A stretch of DNA of 64,000 nt from an uncultured Flavobacteriales bacterium (GCA_905480145.1 CAJQPA010000012.1:1-64000); one strand, 5' to 3'; shown: positions 27,069-36,828, counted from the first letter of the stretch. Program-made: numbers and translations. Notes: a model not told the origin generated them from the letters alone.

Positions 27069-28286
27069 ATGAAATTATTTACACCACCGAAAACTGAGTA
27101 TACCGATTACTATGAAGTATCCAAATTTAATTTAATTTGGAATTTTTCGATGTCTATATTTCTTCTTTTAATTCTGGTTACAATTTCAAACCACTCCAAT
27201 GATAATTATAGCTCTATACCTAATTTAATAGCTGTTTTGATTTGTGCATTGGTTATGTTTTTTCTCTACAAAACAAAGAAATTCAAAGCGGTAGCTATTG
27301 GCGCAGTGATAAGTATTCTCATATTGATTTCTCTTACCTTTTTCTTTCAGCGTAATGTCATCCACTACACCACTCCCATGTGGATGCTATTGAATATTTT
27401 ACTTTCTTTCTTTATTCTCGGCAGAAATTGGGGAACACTTGTTTTTATAGTACACTATGTTGTTCTTTTTTTTTATTTTTCATTTCATTTAAAGTCAAAT
27501 TTAGAAGGTTTACCTGAGCTTAAAAATGGAGACATTTGGAATTTTATTATTGAAAGTGCAATTGTCGGCGCGGGTATATTTTATATACTCATAGAATACA
27601 TTAAAACAACAAAGCACGCTGAAAACGATTTAAAGGCTGTAAATGATTCTTTGATAGATAAAAATTCTCTTATCAGTGAACAAAATGAAGAAAAAGAAGT
27701 AATGCTGAAAGAGATTCATCACCGGGTGAAAAACAATCTCCAAATTATAACGAGCATACTTAGACTTCAATCTCATGATATTCAAGATGAAAAAGTAATT
27801 GCTCCCTTTAAAGAAGCCATTAACAGAGTAAGTTCAATTTCACTGATTCATGAAAAAATGTATCAAACAGATACCATCTCGAAATTTGATTTGGAAGATT
27901 ATTTCAATTCATTATCTATTAATATCATTGCCAATTACGCCTACAAAAAAGAAATTTTGATCAACGTTCAATCATCCGTAACAATGATTCACAGCAAGTC
28001 AATCGTCCCTATTGCAATGCTCTACAATGAACTAATTACCAACTCTGTAAAGCATGCATTTATAAATGTTGAACAGCCAAAAATTACCGTTACCTTCAAC
28101 CCAATTGATAATGAGTATTTTCAAATGATATACACGGACAACGGTAAATGGAAGAGTAATGTCAACACGTCATTTGGGACTGAATTAATCCAAGCGATGA
28201 CAGAACAGCTTGATGGACATTATGCCATTGACAAAACTGACCTTGGTACAAGTTATTCTTTTACTTTTAAGATTCTGGAAGATTAG
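27069..28286 (+). CDS. membrane sensor histidine kinase, HisKA_2 family (copy 1)
   Basis: The 405-residue kinase has about six membrane helices in residues 25-180, a short coiled coil, then a HisKA_2 dimerisation domain with phospho-acceptor His218 in EIHHRVKNNLQII and a HATPase domain (N box NELITNSVKHAF). The G1 box reads DNGKW rather than DxGxG, so nucleotide binding departs from the classical form; the paralogue at 29257 shares this. No response regulator is adjacent. The membrane part has no recognisable extracellular sensor domain, suggesting membrane-state or partner sensing (inference). Confidence 0.88.
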   Translation: MKLFTPPKTEYTDYYEVSKFNLIWNFSMSIFLLLILVTISNHSNDNYSSIPNLIAVLICALVMFFLYKTKKFKAVAIGAVISILILISLTFFFQRNVIHYTTPMWMLLNILLSFFILGRNWGTLVFIVHYVVLFFYFSFHLKSNLEGLPELKNGDIWNFIIESAIVGAGIFYILIEYIKTTKHAENDLKAVNDSLIDKNSLISEQNEEKEVMLKEIHHRVKNNLQIITSILRLQSHDIQDEKVIAPFKEAINRVSSISLIHEKMYQTDTISKFDLEDYFNSLSINIIANYAYKKEILINVQSSVTMIHSKSIVPIAMLYNELITNSVKHAFINVEQPKITVTFNPIDNEYFQMIYTDNGKWKSNVNTSFGTELIQAMTEQLDGHYAIDKTDLGTSYSFTFKILED

Positions 28287-28340
28287 TTCTTAATCCTGTG
28301 CGAATTACTAAAAAAAGTTCAAGGAAGCTGACAGCTCTTT

Positions 28341-29135
28341 TTAACTCATCATTTCATTGCCGCACTGATTGCAATAAATAGAGCCAAATGGATTATCCGC
28401 TTCACAGTTATCGCATAAATTATCTTTCTCACCATCATCCTTGTATTGAGACATTTCAACAGATATGATTCCTGTGGGAACTGCAATTATTGCATAACCC
28501 AAAATCATCATCATTGAAGAAATCATTTTCCCAAAATCTGTCGATGGTACAACATCTCCATAACCAACTGTTGTCGTTGTAACTATAGCCCAATAAATAC
28601 TCGCAGGTATACTCGTAAATCCATTATCTCCACCTTCTATGACATACATTAATGTCCCTGCCATGACCATCATCATTATTACAAAAAACAAGAAAATGGT
28701 GATTTTATAATAACTCGCTTTTAAAGAATGAGCAAGTGCTTGTGATTCTGCGGTAAAGCGACTCAACTTTAGTATTCTAAAGATTCTCAATAATCTCGCC
28801 GCTCTCACTACTCTCAAGGATGAAGTCCCGGAAATGAACGGTGAGATAAAGGTTGGAATAATTGAAATTAAATCAATAATCCCCCACCAGCTTGTAATAT
28901 ATTTTAGTGGCTTAGGAGAAACCCAAATCCGAAGAATATATTCAATCGTGAATACGATAGTGAAAAACCATTCTAAATAGAATAACTCTAATTTAAAACG
29001 TTCGCTCCATTCAGGAACACTTTCAAACATTACGATAAAAACAGATAATAAGATCAAAATCAATAAAACAACATCGAAGGACCTTGCATTTTGCTCGGTT
29101 GTTCCAAAAATGATTTTATACAGTTTTTTCTTCAT
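28341..29135 (-). CDS. voltage-gated potassium channel with C-terminal zinc ribbon
   Basis: The 264-residue channel has six membrane helices. The S4 sensor carries regularly spaced arginines (LRVVRAARLLRIFRILKLSR, about 107-126), and the pore holds the selectivity filter TVGYGD (189-194). After S6 a short acidic linker leads to Cys pairs C241/C244 and C255/C258, a zinc-ribbon pattern unusual for Kv-type channels. Start: ATGs at 29180, 29141 and 29135 are possible. A near-perfect -7 box (TATCTTTA) ends five bases before 29135, as in other leaderless genes here, so 29135 is preferred. It lies between two paralogous kinases, on the opposite strand. Confidence 0.87.
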   Translation of the reverse strand: MKKKLYKIIFGTTEQNARSFDVVLLILILLSVFIVMFESVPEWSERFKLELFYLEWFFTIVFTIEYILRIWVSPKPLKYITSWWGIIDLISIIPTFISPFISGTSSLRVVRAARLLRIFRILKLSRFTAESQALAHSLKASYYKITIFLFFVIMMMVMAGTLMYVIEGGDNGFTSIPASIYWAIVTTTTVGYGDVVPSTDFGKMISSMMMILGYAIIAVPTGIISVEMSQYKDDGEKDNLCDNCEADNPFGSIYCNQCGNEMMS

Positions 29136-29256
29136 TGCCATAAAGATATAAAAAAGATAAGGCTGATGAACGCTGCCCATTTATTTAAACATAAACAGTT
29201 GAAATTTAGATCACTGAAAATCAACATTCAACAAATAAATGATTACCTTAAGCATT

Positions 29257-30474
29257 ATGGATTTTTTAAAACCACCCATCTCTGATTCAAAAGATTATTA
29301 CGACCAATCAAAAATTCGTATGATTTGGAATGTAGCACTAACAGTAGCCACCTTACTTTCTCTTGTATCTATATCAAACATTACTAATTCTAACTATGCA
29401 CAACTTCCAAATATCGGAGGCATTTTCATTTGTCTGATTTCATTATTTATACTTAAATGGAAAAAAAAATACAGAGCTATAAGTATTTTTACGGTAACCT
29501 GTGTTTTTATAATTATATCATTAACATTTCTATTAATAAAAAACACTCCCCACTACACAACTCCGCTGTGGATGATTTTAAACATACTTATTACTTACTT
29601 CGTATTGGGTAAACGATGGGGAACATTGTTTTTGACCATGCATTTCATTGTGGTTTTTTTCTATTATTGGTTTTTCTTTAAATCGAATCTAGAGAACCTT
29701 TATAAACTCTCAGAATTGGATATCATTAATTACATCATTGAAACTTCAATTCTTGCTTTCGCAATATTCTACATTTTAGGACAGTTCATAAACTCTAGCT
29801 CAAAAGCAGAAGAGAAAATAAAAGAAATTAATGAGCGATTGAGGGTAAAGAACAATCTTGTTAACACACAAAACAAAGAGAAAGAAGTGATGTTACGCGA
29901 AATACATCATCGCGTGAAGAACAACCTTCAAATTATTACAAGCTTATTGAGAATGCAAGCAATAGACCTGAAAGGAAGCCAGGAAAGTCATGCATTTGAG
30001 GAAGCTATAACCCGTGTTAAGTCTATGGCACTTATCCATGAAAAAATTTATCAGTCGGATACACTTGTCAACTTTGATTTGAAGAACTATTTAGAGTCAC
30101 TTACTACTGAAATAATTGACACTTATTCTGTAGGCAAAAAAATACTGCTTAACGTAAATTCTGAGAAAAAAGACATTGGTCAAAAAGGAATTGTCCCTTT
30201 ATCAATGCTATTCAATGAACTTATTTCAAACTCCGTAAAGCATGGCTTGAAAAACATTGAAAATGGACAAATAACCGTCAATTTAAAAGGATTAGATAAC
30301 GATTACTTTCAATTGGACTATAGCGACAATGGCAAATGGATTGAACCTAACCACAGTTCATTCGGACGAGAGTTAATTTCTTCCATGACCCAACAGCTAG
30401 AGGGAATCTCTAATTTTTCAACAGATGAATCGGGTACTCACTATTCATTCAAATTAAAAATTATTGAGGAATAA
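29257..30474 (+). CDS. membrane sensor histidine kinase, HisKA_2 family (copy 2)
   Basis: The 405-residue protein is a full-length paralogue of the kinase at 27069: same membrane region, same EIHHRVKNNLQIITS H-box, ALIHEKIYQSDT, SMLFNELISNSVKHGL N box and the altered G1 box DNGKW. The ATG at 29257 (MDFLKPP) is chosen because it aligns with the start of copy 1 (MKLFTPP); an ATG at 29239 would add six residues. Divergent from the channel, convergent with ahcY. Confidence 0.88.
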   Translation: MDFLKPPISDSKDYYDQSKIRMIWNVALTVATLLSLVSISNITNSNYAQLPNIGGIFICLISLFILKWKKKYRAISIFTVTCVFIIISLTFLLIKNTPHYTTPLWMILNILITYFVLGKRWGTLFLTMHFIVVFFYYWFFFKSNLENLYKLSELDIINYIIETSILAFAIFYILGQFINSSSKAEEKIKEINERLRVKNNLVNTQNKEKEVMLREIHHRVKNNLQIITSLLRMQAIDLKGSQESHAFEEAITRVKSMALIHEKIYQSDTLVNFDLKNYLESLTTEIIDTYSVGKKILLNVNSEKKDIGQKGIVPLSMLFNELISNSVKHGLKNIENGQITVNLKGLDNDYFQLDYSDNGKWIEPNHSSFGRELISSMTQQLEGISNFSTDESGTHYSFKLKIIEE

Positions 30475-30506
30475 AAAAGGGGAATCCAACTAGATTCCCC
30501 TTTACT
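30474..30506. terminator. bidirectional intrinsic terminator between the kinase and ahcY
   Basis: AAAGGGGAATC (30476-30486) pairs perfectly with GATTCCCCTTT (30493-30503), 6-nt loop. The A-run and T-run on either side fit termination of both convergent genes. Confidence 0.85.
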
Positions 30507-30523
30507 TTTATAGAATATTAATT

Positions 30524-31834
30524 CTAGTATCTATAGTGATCCACTTTGTAAGGACCTTCAACTTTTACATCGATATAATCAGCTTGTTCTTGCGTTAAAG
30601 TCTCTAACTCAACATCAATTTTAGCTAAGTGTAATCTTGCTACTTTTTCATCTAAATGCTTCGGTAACATGTATACTTCATTCTTGTAAGCATCTGTATT
30701 GTTCCATAACTCTAATTGAGCCAATGTTTGGTTTGTAAATGAGTTACTCATTACAAATGAAGGATGTCCTGTTGCACAACCTAAATTCACCAAACGACCT
30801 TCAGCTAAAACAAAAATTGTATTACCATTAATCTGATATTGATCAACTTGTGGCTTGATAGTATCTTTAGTGTGACCATACTTACCGTTTAACCATGCCA
30901 TGTCAATTTCATTGTCGAAATGTCCAATATTACAAACGATCGCTTGGTCTTTCATTGATTCAAAGTGTCGTCCTTGAATAATGTTAAAGTTACCCGTTGT
31001 GGTAACAATAATGTTTGCTTCCTTACAAGCATCATCCATTCTCTTTACTTCAAAACCGTCCATTGCAGCTTGCAATGCACAAATAGGATCAATCTCAGTA
31101 ACAATAACTCTTGCTCCAGCTCCAGCTAAAGAAGCAGCAGAACCTTTTCCAACATCACCATAACCTGCAACAACAGCAACTTTACCAGCCATCATTACAT
31201 CAGTAGCTCTACGAATAGCATCTACTAAAGACTCTTTACATCCGTATTTGTTATCAAATTTAGATTTAGTAACAGAATCATTAACGTTAATCGCTGGCAT
31301 AACTAAAGTACCTGCTTTCATTCTATCATATAATCTGTGAACACCAGTAGTTGTCTCTTCAGACAATCCTTTTATTCCAGCGCATAATTCAGGGTACTTA
31401 TCAAACACCATGTTCGTTAAATCTCCACCATCATCCAAAATCAAATTTAATGGCTTACCATCTTTAAATCCGTGAATTGTTTGATCAATACACCAATCAA
31501 ATTCTTCATCCGTTAAACCTTTCCATGCATAAACAGGAACTCCTGTTGCTGCAATTGCCGCAGCTGCTTGATCTTGTGTTGAGAAAATATTACAAGAAGA
31601 CCACGTAACTTCAGCTCCTAACGCTGTTAATGTTTCAATCAAAACTGCTGTTTGAATTGTCATGTGCAAACACCCTGCAATTCTCGCACCAGCTAAAGGC
31701 TTAGAATTTCCATACTCCTCGCGAAGAGACATTAAACCTGGCATTTCTGCTTCAGCTATTGTAATCTCTTTTCTTCCCCAGTCAGCTAAACTAATATCCT
31801 TAACCTTGTAAGCTAATTTTTCCATTGTACTCAT
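30524..31834 (-). CDS. ahcY: adenosylhomocysteinase
   Basis: The 436-residue cytosolic enzyme hydrolyses S-adenosylhomocysteine to adenosine and homocysteine in the methyl cycle. It has the NAD-binding [16 protein letters not shown] block, [14 protein letters not shown] with the catalytic Lys, the [15 protein letters not shown] substrate block and the C-terminal DHYRY. Length is standard. It has its own promoter (-7 box 31869-31876) and a shared terminator downstream. Confidence 0.97.
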   Translation of the reverse strand: MSTMEKLAYKVKDISLADWGRKEITIAEAEMPGLMSLREEYGNSKPLAGARIAGCLHMTIQTAVLIETLTALGAEVTWSSCNIFSTQDQAAAAIAATGVPVYAWKGLTDEEFDWCIDQTIHGFKDGKPLNLILDDGGDLTNMVFDKYPELCAGIKGLSEETTTGVHRLYDRMKAGTLVMPAINVNDSVTKSKFDNKYGCKESLVDAIRRATDVMMAGKVAVVAGYGDVGKGSAASLAGAGARVIVTEIDPICALQAAMDGFEVKRMDDACKEANIIVTTTGNFNIIQGRHFESMKDQAIVCNIGHFDNEIDMAWLNGKYGHTKDTIKPQVDQYQINGNTIFVLAEGRLVNLGCATGHPSFVMSNSFTNQTLAQLELWNNTDAYKNEVYMLPKHLDEKVARLHLAKIDVELETLTQEQADYIDVKVEGPYKVDHYRY

Positions 31835-31868
31835 ATTCTTTTGTATGTATGTTCGTAATTAATGACTG

Positions 31869-31876
31869 CAAAGATA
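31869..31876 (-). promoter_or_regulatory. -7 element of the ahcY promoter
   Basis: TATCTTTG on the minus strand is a perfect match; the predicted leader is about 30 nt. No clear -33 TTG. Confidence 0.45.
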
Positions 31877-31938
31877 CAGAGTTCCTTCATCATTTAAAAA
31901 TTTTGATGTAATTCCTTCTGTTAAACTAGTCATTTGAT

Positions 31939-32964
31939 TTAATTTAGTCTTTCTTTTATCAATTCTTCTAATCCATCAATGAATCGATTTTCACTGTTAG
32001 AACTCGGAACCAACTGAACTTTTTCTCCGCCAAACTCTTCAAAGATTTCCTGGTACTCCACTCCAATTTCAACAAGCGTTTCAAGGCAATCAGCAACAAA
32101 TGCTGGACTAAAAACCAAAAGTTTTTTCGCTCCTTTCTTCGCTTGTTCTTCCACAATTTTATCGGAAAAAGGTGTCAACCATTTTTTATCCAATCGAGAC
32201 TGAAAACAAACTGTATAATCAGCTTCTGTAATTCCTAATTTAGCAGCAATCAATCGAGTAGTTGCGAAGCACGTTGCCTTATAACAAAACTGATTTTCAC
32301 TATTCATCTCAGACTCACAGGGTTGATCAGAACATAAATCATCATTTTCATAAACCTTATCCACATGACGTTCTGGAAGGCCGTGATATGAAAATAAAAT
32401 GTGATCATATTCTTTTAAATTGAATTGCTTTGTATTCTCAATTATTGAATCAATATACCCTTCATTGTCCCAAAACTGTGCAACTGTAGAAACCTCAGGA
32501 ATAACCCACCATTTTCGTATAATATCCATTGCTAATTCAATTGCCGATCCTGTTGAAGCACTGGCGTACTGAGGAAATAATGGCAATAGAATGATTTTAT
32601 CATAGTTTTTCGCACGCATCTCCTCCATCACATCATACATCGAAGGGTTTTGATATCGCATCGCATAATGCACCGTTACGTTTTCATTAGGGAAACGATT
32701 TTGAAGCTTTTCCTGAGCGGCTTCAGTGTGCGTAATTAATGGAGAAATGCCATTACTCAGATCCCACAATTCCTTATAAATCTTTGCTGATTTTGGCGCT
32801 CGAAAAGGAACGATTATACCATTCACTAGTAATTTTCTGCCTAACCAAGGTAAATCAATGACTCTTGGGTCATTCAAAAACTGATTCAAATATCTTCTAA
32901 CATCATTTGTACTTGGACTATCCGGAGTACCTAATTGTATTAATAAAACACCTGTTTTCTTCAT
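31939..32964 (-). CDS. hemH: ferrochelatase
   Basis: The 341-residue enzyme inserts ferrous iron into protoporphyrin IX, the last step of haem synthesis. Motifs: GVLLIQLGTPDSPS start, YGVxxRYQNPSM-type region, FSYHGLPERHV with the catalytic His, CFQSRLDKKWLTP and LVFSPAFVADCLETLVEI with the active-site Glu. It ends a three-gene run: ABC exporter, binding protein, hemH, with gaps of 18 and 12 nt. Confidence 0.95.
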   Translation of the reverse strand: MKKTGVLLIQLGTPDSPSTNDVRRYLNQFLNDPRVIDLPWLGRKLLVNGIIVPFRAPKSAKIYKELWDLSNGISPLITHTEAAQEKLQNRFPNENVTVHYAMRYQNPSMYDVMEEMRAKNYDKIILLPLFPQYASASTGSAIELAMDIIRKWWVIPEVSTVAQFWDNEGYIDSIIENTKQFNLKEYDHILFSYHGLPERHVDKVYENDDLCSDQPCESEMNSENQFCYKATCFATTRLIAAKLGITEADYTVCFQSRLDKKWLTPFSDKIVEEQAKKGAKKLLVFSPAFVADCLETLVEIGVEYQEIFEEFGGEKVQLVPSSNSENRFIDGLEELIKERLN

Positions 32965-32976
32965 GTTTATCGTACT

Positions 32977-33834
32977 TTAAATGAATAACTTTTCTCTCCA
33001 ATTCTCTGCATCTTTTTCAGACAAAAGGTTCAAGTTGATTAAGTATTTAACTGCTTTTTCAAATGCAAGTGGATAATCTATTCCCTCATAATTCCAATCC
33101 GTTTCATTCAGCCAATTTTCGACTTGCCCGTGACGCAGGTTATACCTCCAACTAATTATATCAACAACATTTTCGTTCTCTTTAAGCTCTCTAGCTTTCT
33201 CAGAGACGATAGTGCACATTCTATCTAGTGTTTCCTTATTGTCTTCGTAAATTTCTGTTCGAACAGCTATGACGAAACAAGGCCAAGGCGTTACAACTTC
33301 TCCTATATATTTACATTTCTTTTGCTCCGTATAAGGGTGTGTCGTGTATTTTTCCCATAAAAAAGCTTGTGCTTCATTATTCTCAAGAGCCCATAACCCA
33401 CCATAGACATCTCCAATAATATTGAATTTTAATTTTTCTGGGTCCCAACCTTCTTGGCTTGCTTTCACATATGCCATTAGATGCGAACCTGATCCCATTC
33501 TAGAAATTGCGAAGGTTTGATTTTCCAATTGCTCAACAGAGTTGATATTACCATTATATGGGACATGAATACCCCAATGCAGCGGGGTCGTAACATAGAC
33601 TTTCAAGATTTTCGCATCTAAACCCTCAAGAATTGCTTTTGTTATTCCTTCCGTTAAAAGTACAGCGACGTCCAATGTTTTGTTCTCTAGACCTCGAATC
33701 ATTTGTCCAGTTCCACCGCCCATGTCACTCCAGTGCAATTGAATACCTTCTTTCCTAAATCTTCCTTCTTCAATACAAGTTCGCCATGGCAAATTAAAAT
33801 GCTCTGGAACGCCTCCTATTTTAAATCCTTTCAT
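32977..33834 (-). CDS. cytosolic type-2 periplasmic-binding-protein-fold protein
   Basis: The 285-residue protein resembles SsuA/THI5-like substrate-binding proteins (GVPEHFNLPW, FRKEGIQLHWSDMGGGTGQMI, LDVAVLLTEGITKAI, FAISRMGSGSHLMAYV), but it starts directly with the first beta strand and has no signal peptide or lipobox. It therefore stays in the cytosol and cannot serve a classical importer. Similar leaderless members (the Ca3427-like group) exist in Bacteroidota and fungi with unknown ligand. It lies between an ABC exporter and hemH, which may hint at a tetrapyrrole or metal ligand, but that is a guess. Confidence 0.75.
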   Translation of the reverse strand: MKGFKIGGVPEHFNLPWRTCIEEGRFRKEGIQLHWSDMGGGTGQMIRGLENKTLDVAVLLTEGITKAILEGLDAKILKVYVTTPLHWGIHVPYNGNINSVEQLENQTFAISRMGSGSHLMAYVKASQEGWDPEKLKFNIIGDVYGGLWALENNEAQAFLWEKYTTHPYTEQKKCKYIGEVVTPWPCFVIAVRTEIYEDNKETLDRMCTIVSEKARELKENENVVDIISWRYNLRHGQVENWLNETDWNYEGIDYPLAFEKAVKYLINLNLLSEKDAENWREKLFI

Positions 33835-33852
33835 AAATAAATCTCTTTAATC

Positions 33853-35610
33853 CTAAGAAAATTGTTTCTCATGAAGTGTATAATAATAACCTTGTAATTT
33901 CATTAAATCCTCATGCGCACCTTGCTCTATTATTTCGCCTTTATCTAATACGACAATCTTATCCGCATTTTTGATTGTAGACAAACGATGTGCAATAACA
34001 ATAGATGTTCTCCCCTTAGTCAACTCCAATGTTGCATTTTGAATCAACTCTTCAGATTCATTATCAACACTTGATGTCGCTTCGTCTAAAATTAAAATAT
34101 GAGGATCATAAACATAAGCTCGAATGAAAGAAATCAATTGTCTTTGACCAGTCGAGAGAACACCTCCCCTCTCTCCAACTTCATAATCATATGTGTTTGG
34201 AAGCTTTTCAATAAAAGTATGTGCGCCGACTGCTTTTGATGCTTCAATTACTTGATCTTTTGAAATACTTTTATCCCCCAATGTGATATTATACATTATG
34301 CTTCCCGAGAATAAAAAAACATCCTGTAAAACAATTGCAATATTCTTTCGCAAGTAATTCAACTCAATGTCAATCAATTTTTGATCTCCAAAAAATATAT
34401 CCCCTTTTTGATATTCATAAAAACGACCAAGTAAATTTACCAATGAACTTTTCCCTGCACCAGTAGCTCCAACAAATGCTACAGTAGAACCTGGCTCTAT
34501 CGTTAAATTGACATTTTTCAACACCCAATCCTCATCCGTATAAGCAAAGTACAGGTTTTCGAATTTTATCTCTCTATTAAAATCACATTCCGTTAACTCT
34601 CCATTATTTTGAATATTGTCTTGTAAATCTATCACCGCGAAAACTCTCTCTGCTCGCACTGTACCTTTTTGAAGAATATTAAATTTATCTGCCAACATTC
34701 TGATTGGACGATACAACATGTGCACCCATAAAATAAAAGCAACGATTTCTCCAAACTGTCCTGAAATCTCTTCTGAAGTTTTCCCTTCAACTTGAAGTGC
34801 TCCCCAAACCAACAATAAAGCGATTGATATCGAACTCAAAGACTCAACAACTGGAAAGAAAATAGATGTTGCCCAAACAGCTTTGATGTGTGCTTGCCTG
34901 TGACCTTTATTAATTTCCTTGAATTGCTCAAACTCTTGCTTCTGACGACTAAACAATTGCACCAGTGACATACCTGTTATTCTCTCTTGAACAAAAACAT
35001 TCAACTTATTCACTTGAATTGCCTCTGACTGATATGATTTCCTAATAACTCTAGCAAACATTCGGGTCGCATAAAGCAATAAAGGAATTGGAATCAGCAC
35101 TAACAAGGTCAATACCCAATTTGTATAGAACATCATTCCAATTGTAACAAAAAGCATTACCAATTCTCCGGCAATTGCAATCATACCAGAAGAAAAAACT
35201 TCCGTTATTGCTTCTAGATCTGAGACTACTCTGGTGATCAAAGTTCCAACAGGTGTTTTGTCAAAAAACTTAATTCTAAACGTTAAAATGTGCTTTAATA
35301 AACTTTTTCTTACATCTCGAATAATGGATTGCGCGAATAAATTAGAAAAATACGCTGATAAAAATCTTAGTGCTGCTTCAGCCATTAAAAGAACAACCAC
35401 AAGAATAGTCCAAAAAAGAAGCATGTCAGGGTTTTGAGTCTCAACAATATATTTTTGAACCATTTCACCTATAAAGTATGGGCGCAATGGTCCAGGAAAA
35501 GCAAGTAAAAAAGTTGTGACAACTGCTAAAAAAAACAACGTTTTATAGGACTTCCAATAAGATAGAAGTCTTAAAAAAACTTTAATATTCAATTTTGATT
35601 TTTTAGCCAT
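33853..35610 (-). CDS. ABC exporter, MsbA/multidrug type (fused membrane and ATPase domains)
   Basis: The 585-residue half-transporter has six membrane helices (about 20-320) and a C-terminal ATPase: Walker A GATGAGKSS, Walker B ILILDEATSSVD and H-loop IAHRLST. The signature reads LSTGQ instead of LSGGQ. Such proteins dimerise to flip lipids or export hydrophobic compounds; substrate unknown. A TTG at 35637 would extend it by nine residues, but a perfect -7 box (TACTTTTG, 35623-35616) overlaps that stretch and ends five bases from the ATG at 35610, which is taken as the start. Confidence 0.92.
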   Translation of the reverse strand: MAKKSKLNIKVFLRLLSYWKSYKTLFFLAVVTTFLLAFPGPLRPYFIGEMVQKYIVETQNPDMLLFWTILVVVLLMAEAALRFLSAYFSNLFAQSIIRDVRKSLLKHILTFRIKFFDKTPVGTLITRVVSDLEAITEVFSSGMIAIAGELVMLFVTIGMMFYTNWVLTLLVLIPIPLLLYATRMFARVIRKSYQSEAIQVNKLNVFVQERITGMSLVQLFSRQKQEFEQFKEINKGHRQAHIKAVWATSIFFPVVESLSSISIALLLVWGALQVEGKTSEEISGQFGEIVAFILWVHMLYRPIRMLADKFNILQKGTVRAERVFAVIDLQDNIQNNGELTECDFNREIKFENLYFAYTDEDWVLKNVNLTIEPGSTVAFVGATGAGKSSLVNLLGRFYEYQKGDIFFGDQKLIDIELNYLRKNIAIVLQDVFLFSGSIMYNITLGDKSISKDQVIEASKAVGAHTFIEKLPNTYDYEVGERGGVLSTGQRQLISFIRAYVYDPHILILDEATSSVDNESEELIQNATLELTKGRTSIVIAHRLSTIKNADKIVVLDKGEIIEQGAHEDLMKLQGYYYTLHEKQFS

Positions 35611-35615
35611 TGAGA

Positions 35616-35623
35616 CAAAAGTA
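35616..35623 (-). promoter_or_regulatory. -7 element of the ABC exporter-hemH operon
   Basis: TACTTTTG, perfect match, five bases from the ATG at 35610. Predicts a leaderless transcript and fixes the start codon. No -33 TTG at normal spacing. Confidence 0.5.
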
Positions 35624-35696
35624 ATTGAAAGATTCAATAGATTTTAAATCCATTGATTTTATTTTTATAATCCTTCGTACTGAACTGATTTTATTC

Positions 35697-35704
35697 TAAC
35701 TTTA
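35697..35704 (+). promoter_or_regulatory. -7 element of the upp operon
   Basis: TAACTTTA, one mismatch from the consensus, four bases before the ATG at 35709. Same close spacing as other leaderless candidates. Confidence 0.4.
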
Positions 35705-35708
35705 CTCT

Positions 35709-36356
35709 ATGGTACATGACTTTTCAAACACACATTCAATTTTCTCTACATTCTTAGGGGAATTAAGAGATAAAGAAATTCAAAAAGATTCAATGCGCTT
35801 CCGCAGGAATTTAGAACGAATTTCTGAAATAATGGGATATGAATTGTCTAAAAAGCTGGAATTTGAAATAAAGGATATTGAAACACCTTTAGGAATTGCT
35901 CCAACTGCTGTACTCAAGAATCAACCTGTAATTGCAACAATTCTGAGAGCAGGATTAGGTATGCATATGGGATTGCTTAATTATTTTGACAAAGCAGAAA
36001 GTTCATTTGTGTCTGCTTATCGAAAGCATACAACAGCTGAAGAATTTGACATTCATGTTGAGTATATGGCTTCACCAAAAATTGACAATAAAGTGCTAAT
36101 TATTAATGATCCAATGCTTGCTTCTGGAGGTTCAATGGCACTTGTATACAAAGCACTTTTAAAACAGGGGAGACCATCAAGAGTAATTGTCGTCTCAGCT
36201 ATTGCTTCAGCGCAATCTTTGGAATATTTAAAAAAGTATCTACCTGACACAACAGAATATTTTATTGGAGCCATTGACAAAGAACTAACAGCGCAGTCGT
36301 ATATTGTGCCTGGTTTAGGAGATGCAGGGGACCTAGCTTACGGTGTAAAATGTTAA
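35709..36356 (+). CDS. upp: uracil phosphoribosyltransferase
   Basis: The 215-residue enzyme salvages uracil to UMP using PRPP. Motifs: ATILRAGLGMHMGLLNYFDKA, the PRPP loop LIINDPMLASGGSMA, and the C-terminal uracil-binding LTAQSYIVPGLGDAGDLAYG. Slightly longer at its N-terminus than the E. coli enzyme. First gene of an operon with a small membrane protein (10 nt gap) and a HAD phosphatase (3 nt gap). Confidence 0.95.
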   Translation: MVHDFSNTHSIFSTFLGELRDKEIQKDSMRFRRNLERISEIMGYELSKKLEFEIKDIETPLGIAPTAVLKNQPVIATILRAGLGMHMGLLNYFDKAESSFVSAYRKHTTAEEFDIHVEYMASPKIDNKVLIINDPMLASGGSMALVYKALLKQGRPSRVIVVSAIASAQSLEYLKKYLPDTTEYFIGAIDKELTAQSYIVPGLGDAGDLAYGVKC

Positions 36357-36366
36357 TGCACAGCTG

Positions 36367-36825
36367 ATGGTCTGGGGAGCAATTTCATCACTTTTTTTTA
36401 TCTCTTGGATAAAATTCATGTTCGCTCCATTTGGTGGGCCTGCACTTGGATTAACTTTTCTTGAGACATATTCAGGCTGTGTATCTGGAGCAATTTTATC
36501 TTCCGCTTTATTTTATTTTTCGGCAGATTACCTTATGGATCGTGCAACGGCTAAAAGAATTCAAAAACAAAAAGAGGCGCTAAAAAATGGTTCACCAGTG
36601 AAACGAAAAAAGAACTTTACACGAATGAATAAATTCATAGTGAAAATAAAAAGATCATTGGGCCAAGTTGGAATTTGTTTTTGGGCTCCATTCTTTTTAT
36701 CAATACCCATAGGGAGTATTATTTCTGCAAAATTTTACGGACACTCGAACAAATCATACCCTTTAATTGTTCTAGGAATTTTTATTAATGGCATTGTTAC
36801 AACAGGGATCGCCTACTTATTTTAA
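36367..36825 (+). CDS. small integral membrane protein
   Basis: This 152-residue protein has about four membrane helices (roughly 3-20, 33-52, 98-118, 129-150) split by a very basic cytoplasmic loop (RIQKQKEALKNGSPVKRKKN). The N-terminal part WIKFMFAPFGGPALGL with a Phe-Gly-Gly-Pro turn suggests a re-entrant or small-exporter-like helix pair. I do not recognise a named family. The gene is tied to upp and the HAD phosphatase by short gaps. Confidence 0.7.
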   Translation: MVWGAISSLFFISWIKFMFAPFGGPALGLTFLETYSGCVSGAILSSALFYFSADYLMDRATAKRIQKQKEALKNGSPVKRKKNFTRMNKFIVKIKRSLGQVGICFWAPFFLSIPIGSIISAKFYGHSNKSYPLIVLGIFINGIVTTGIAYLF

Positions 36826-36828
36826 AAT

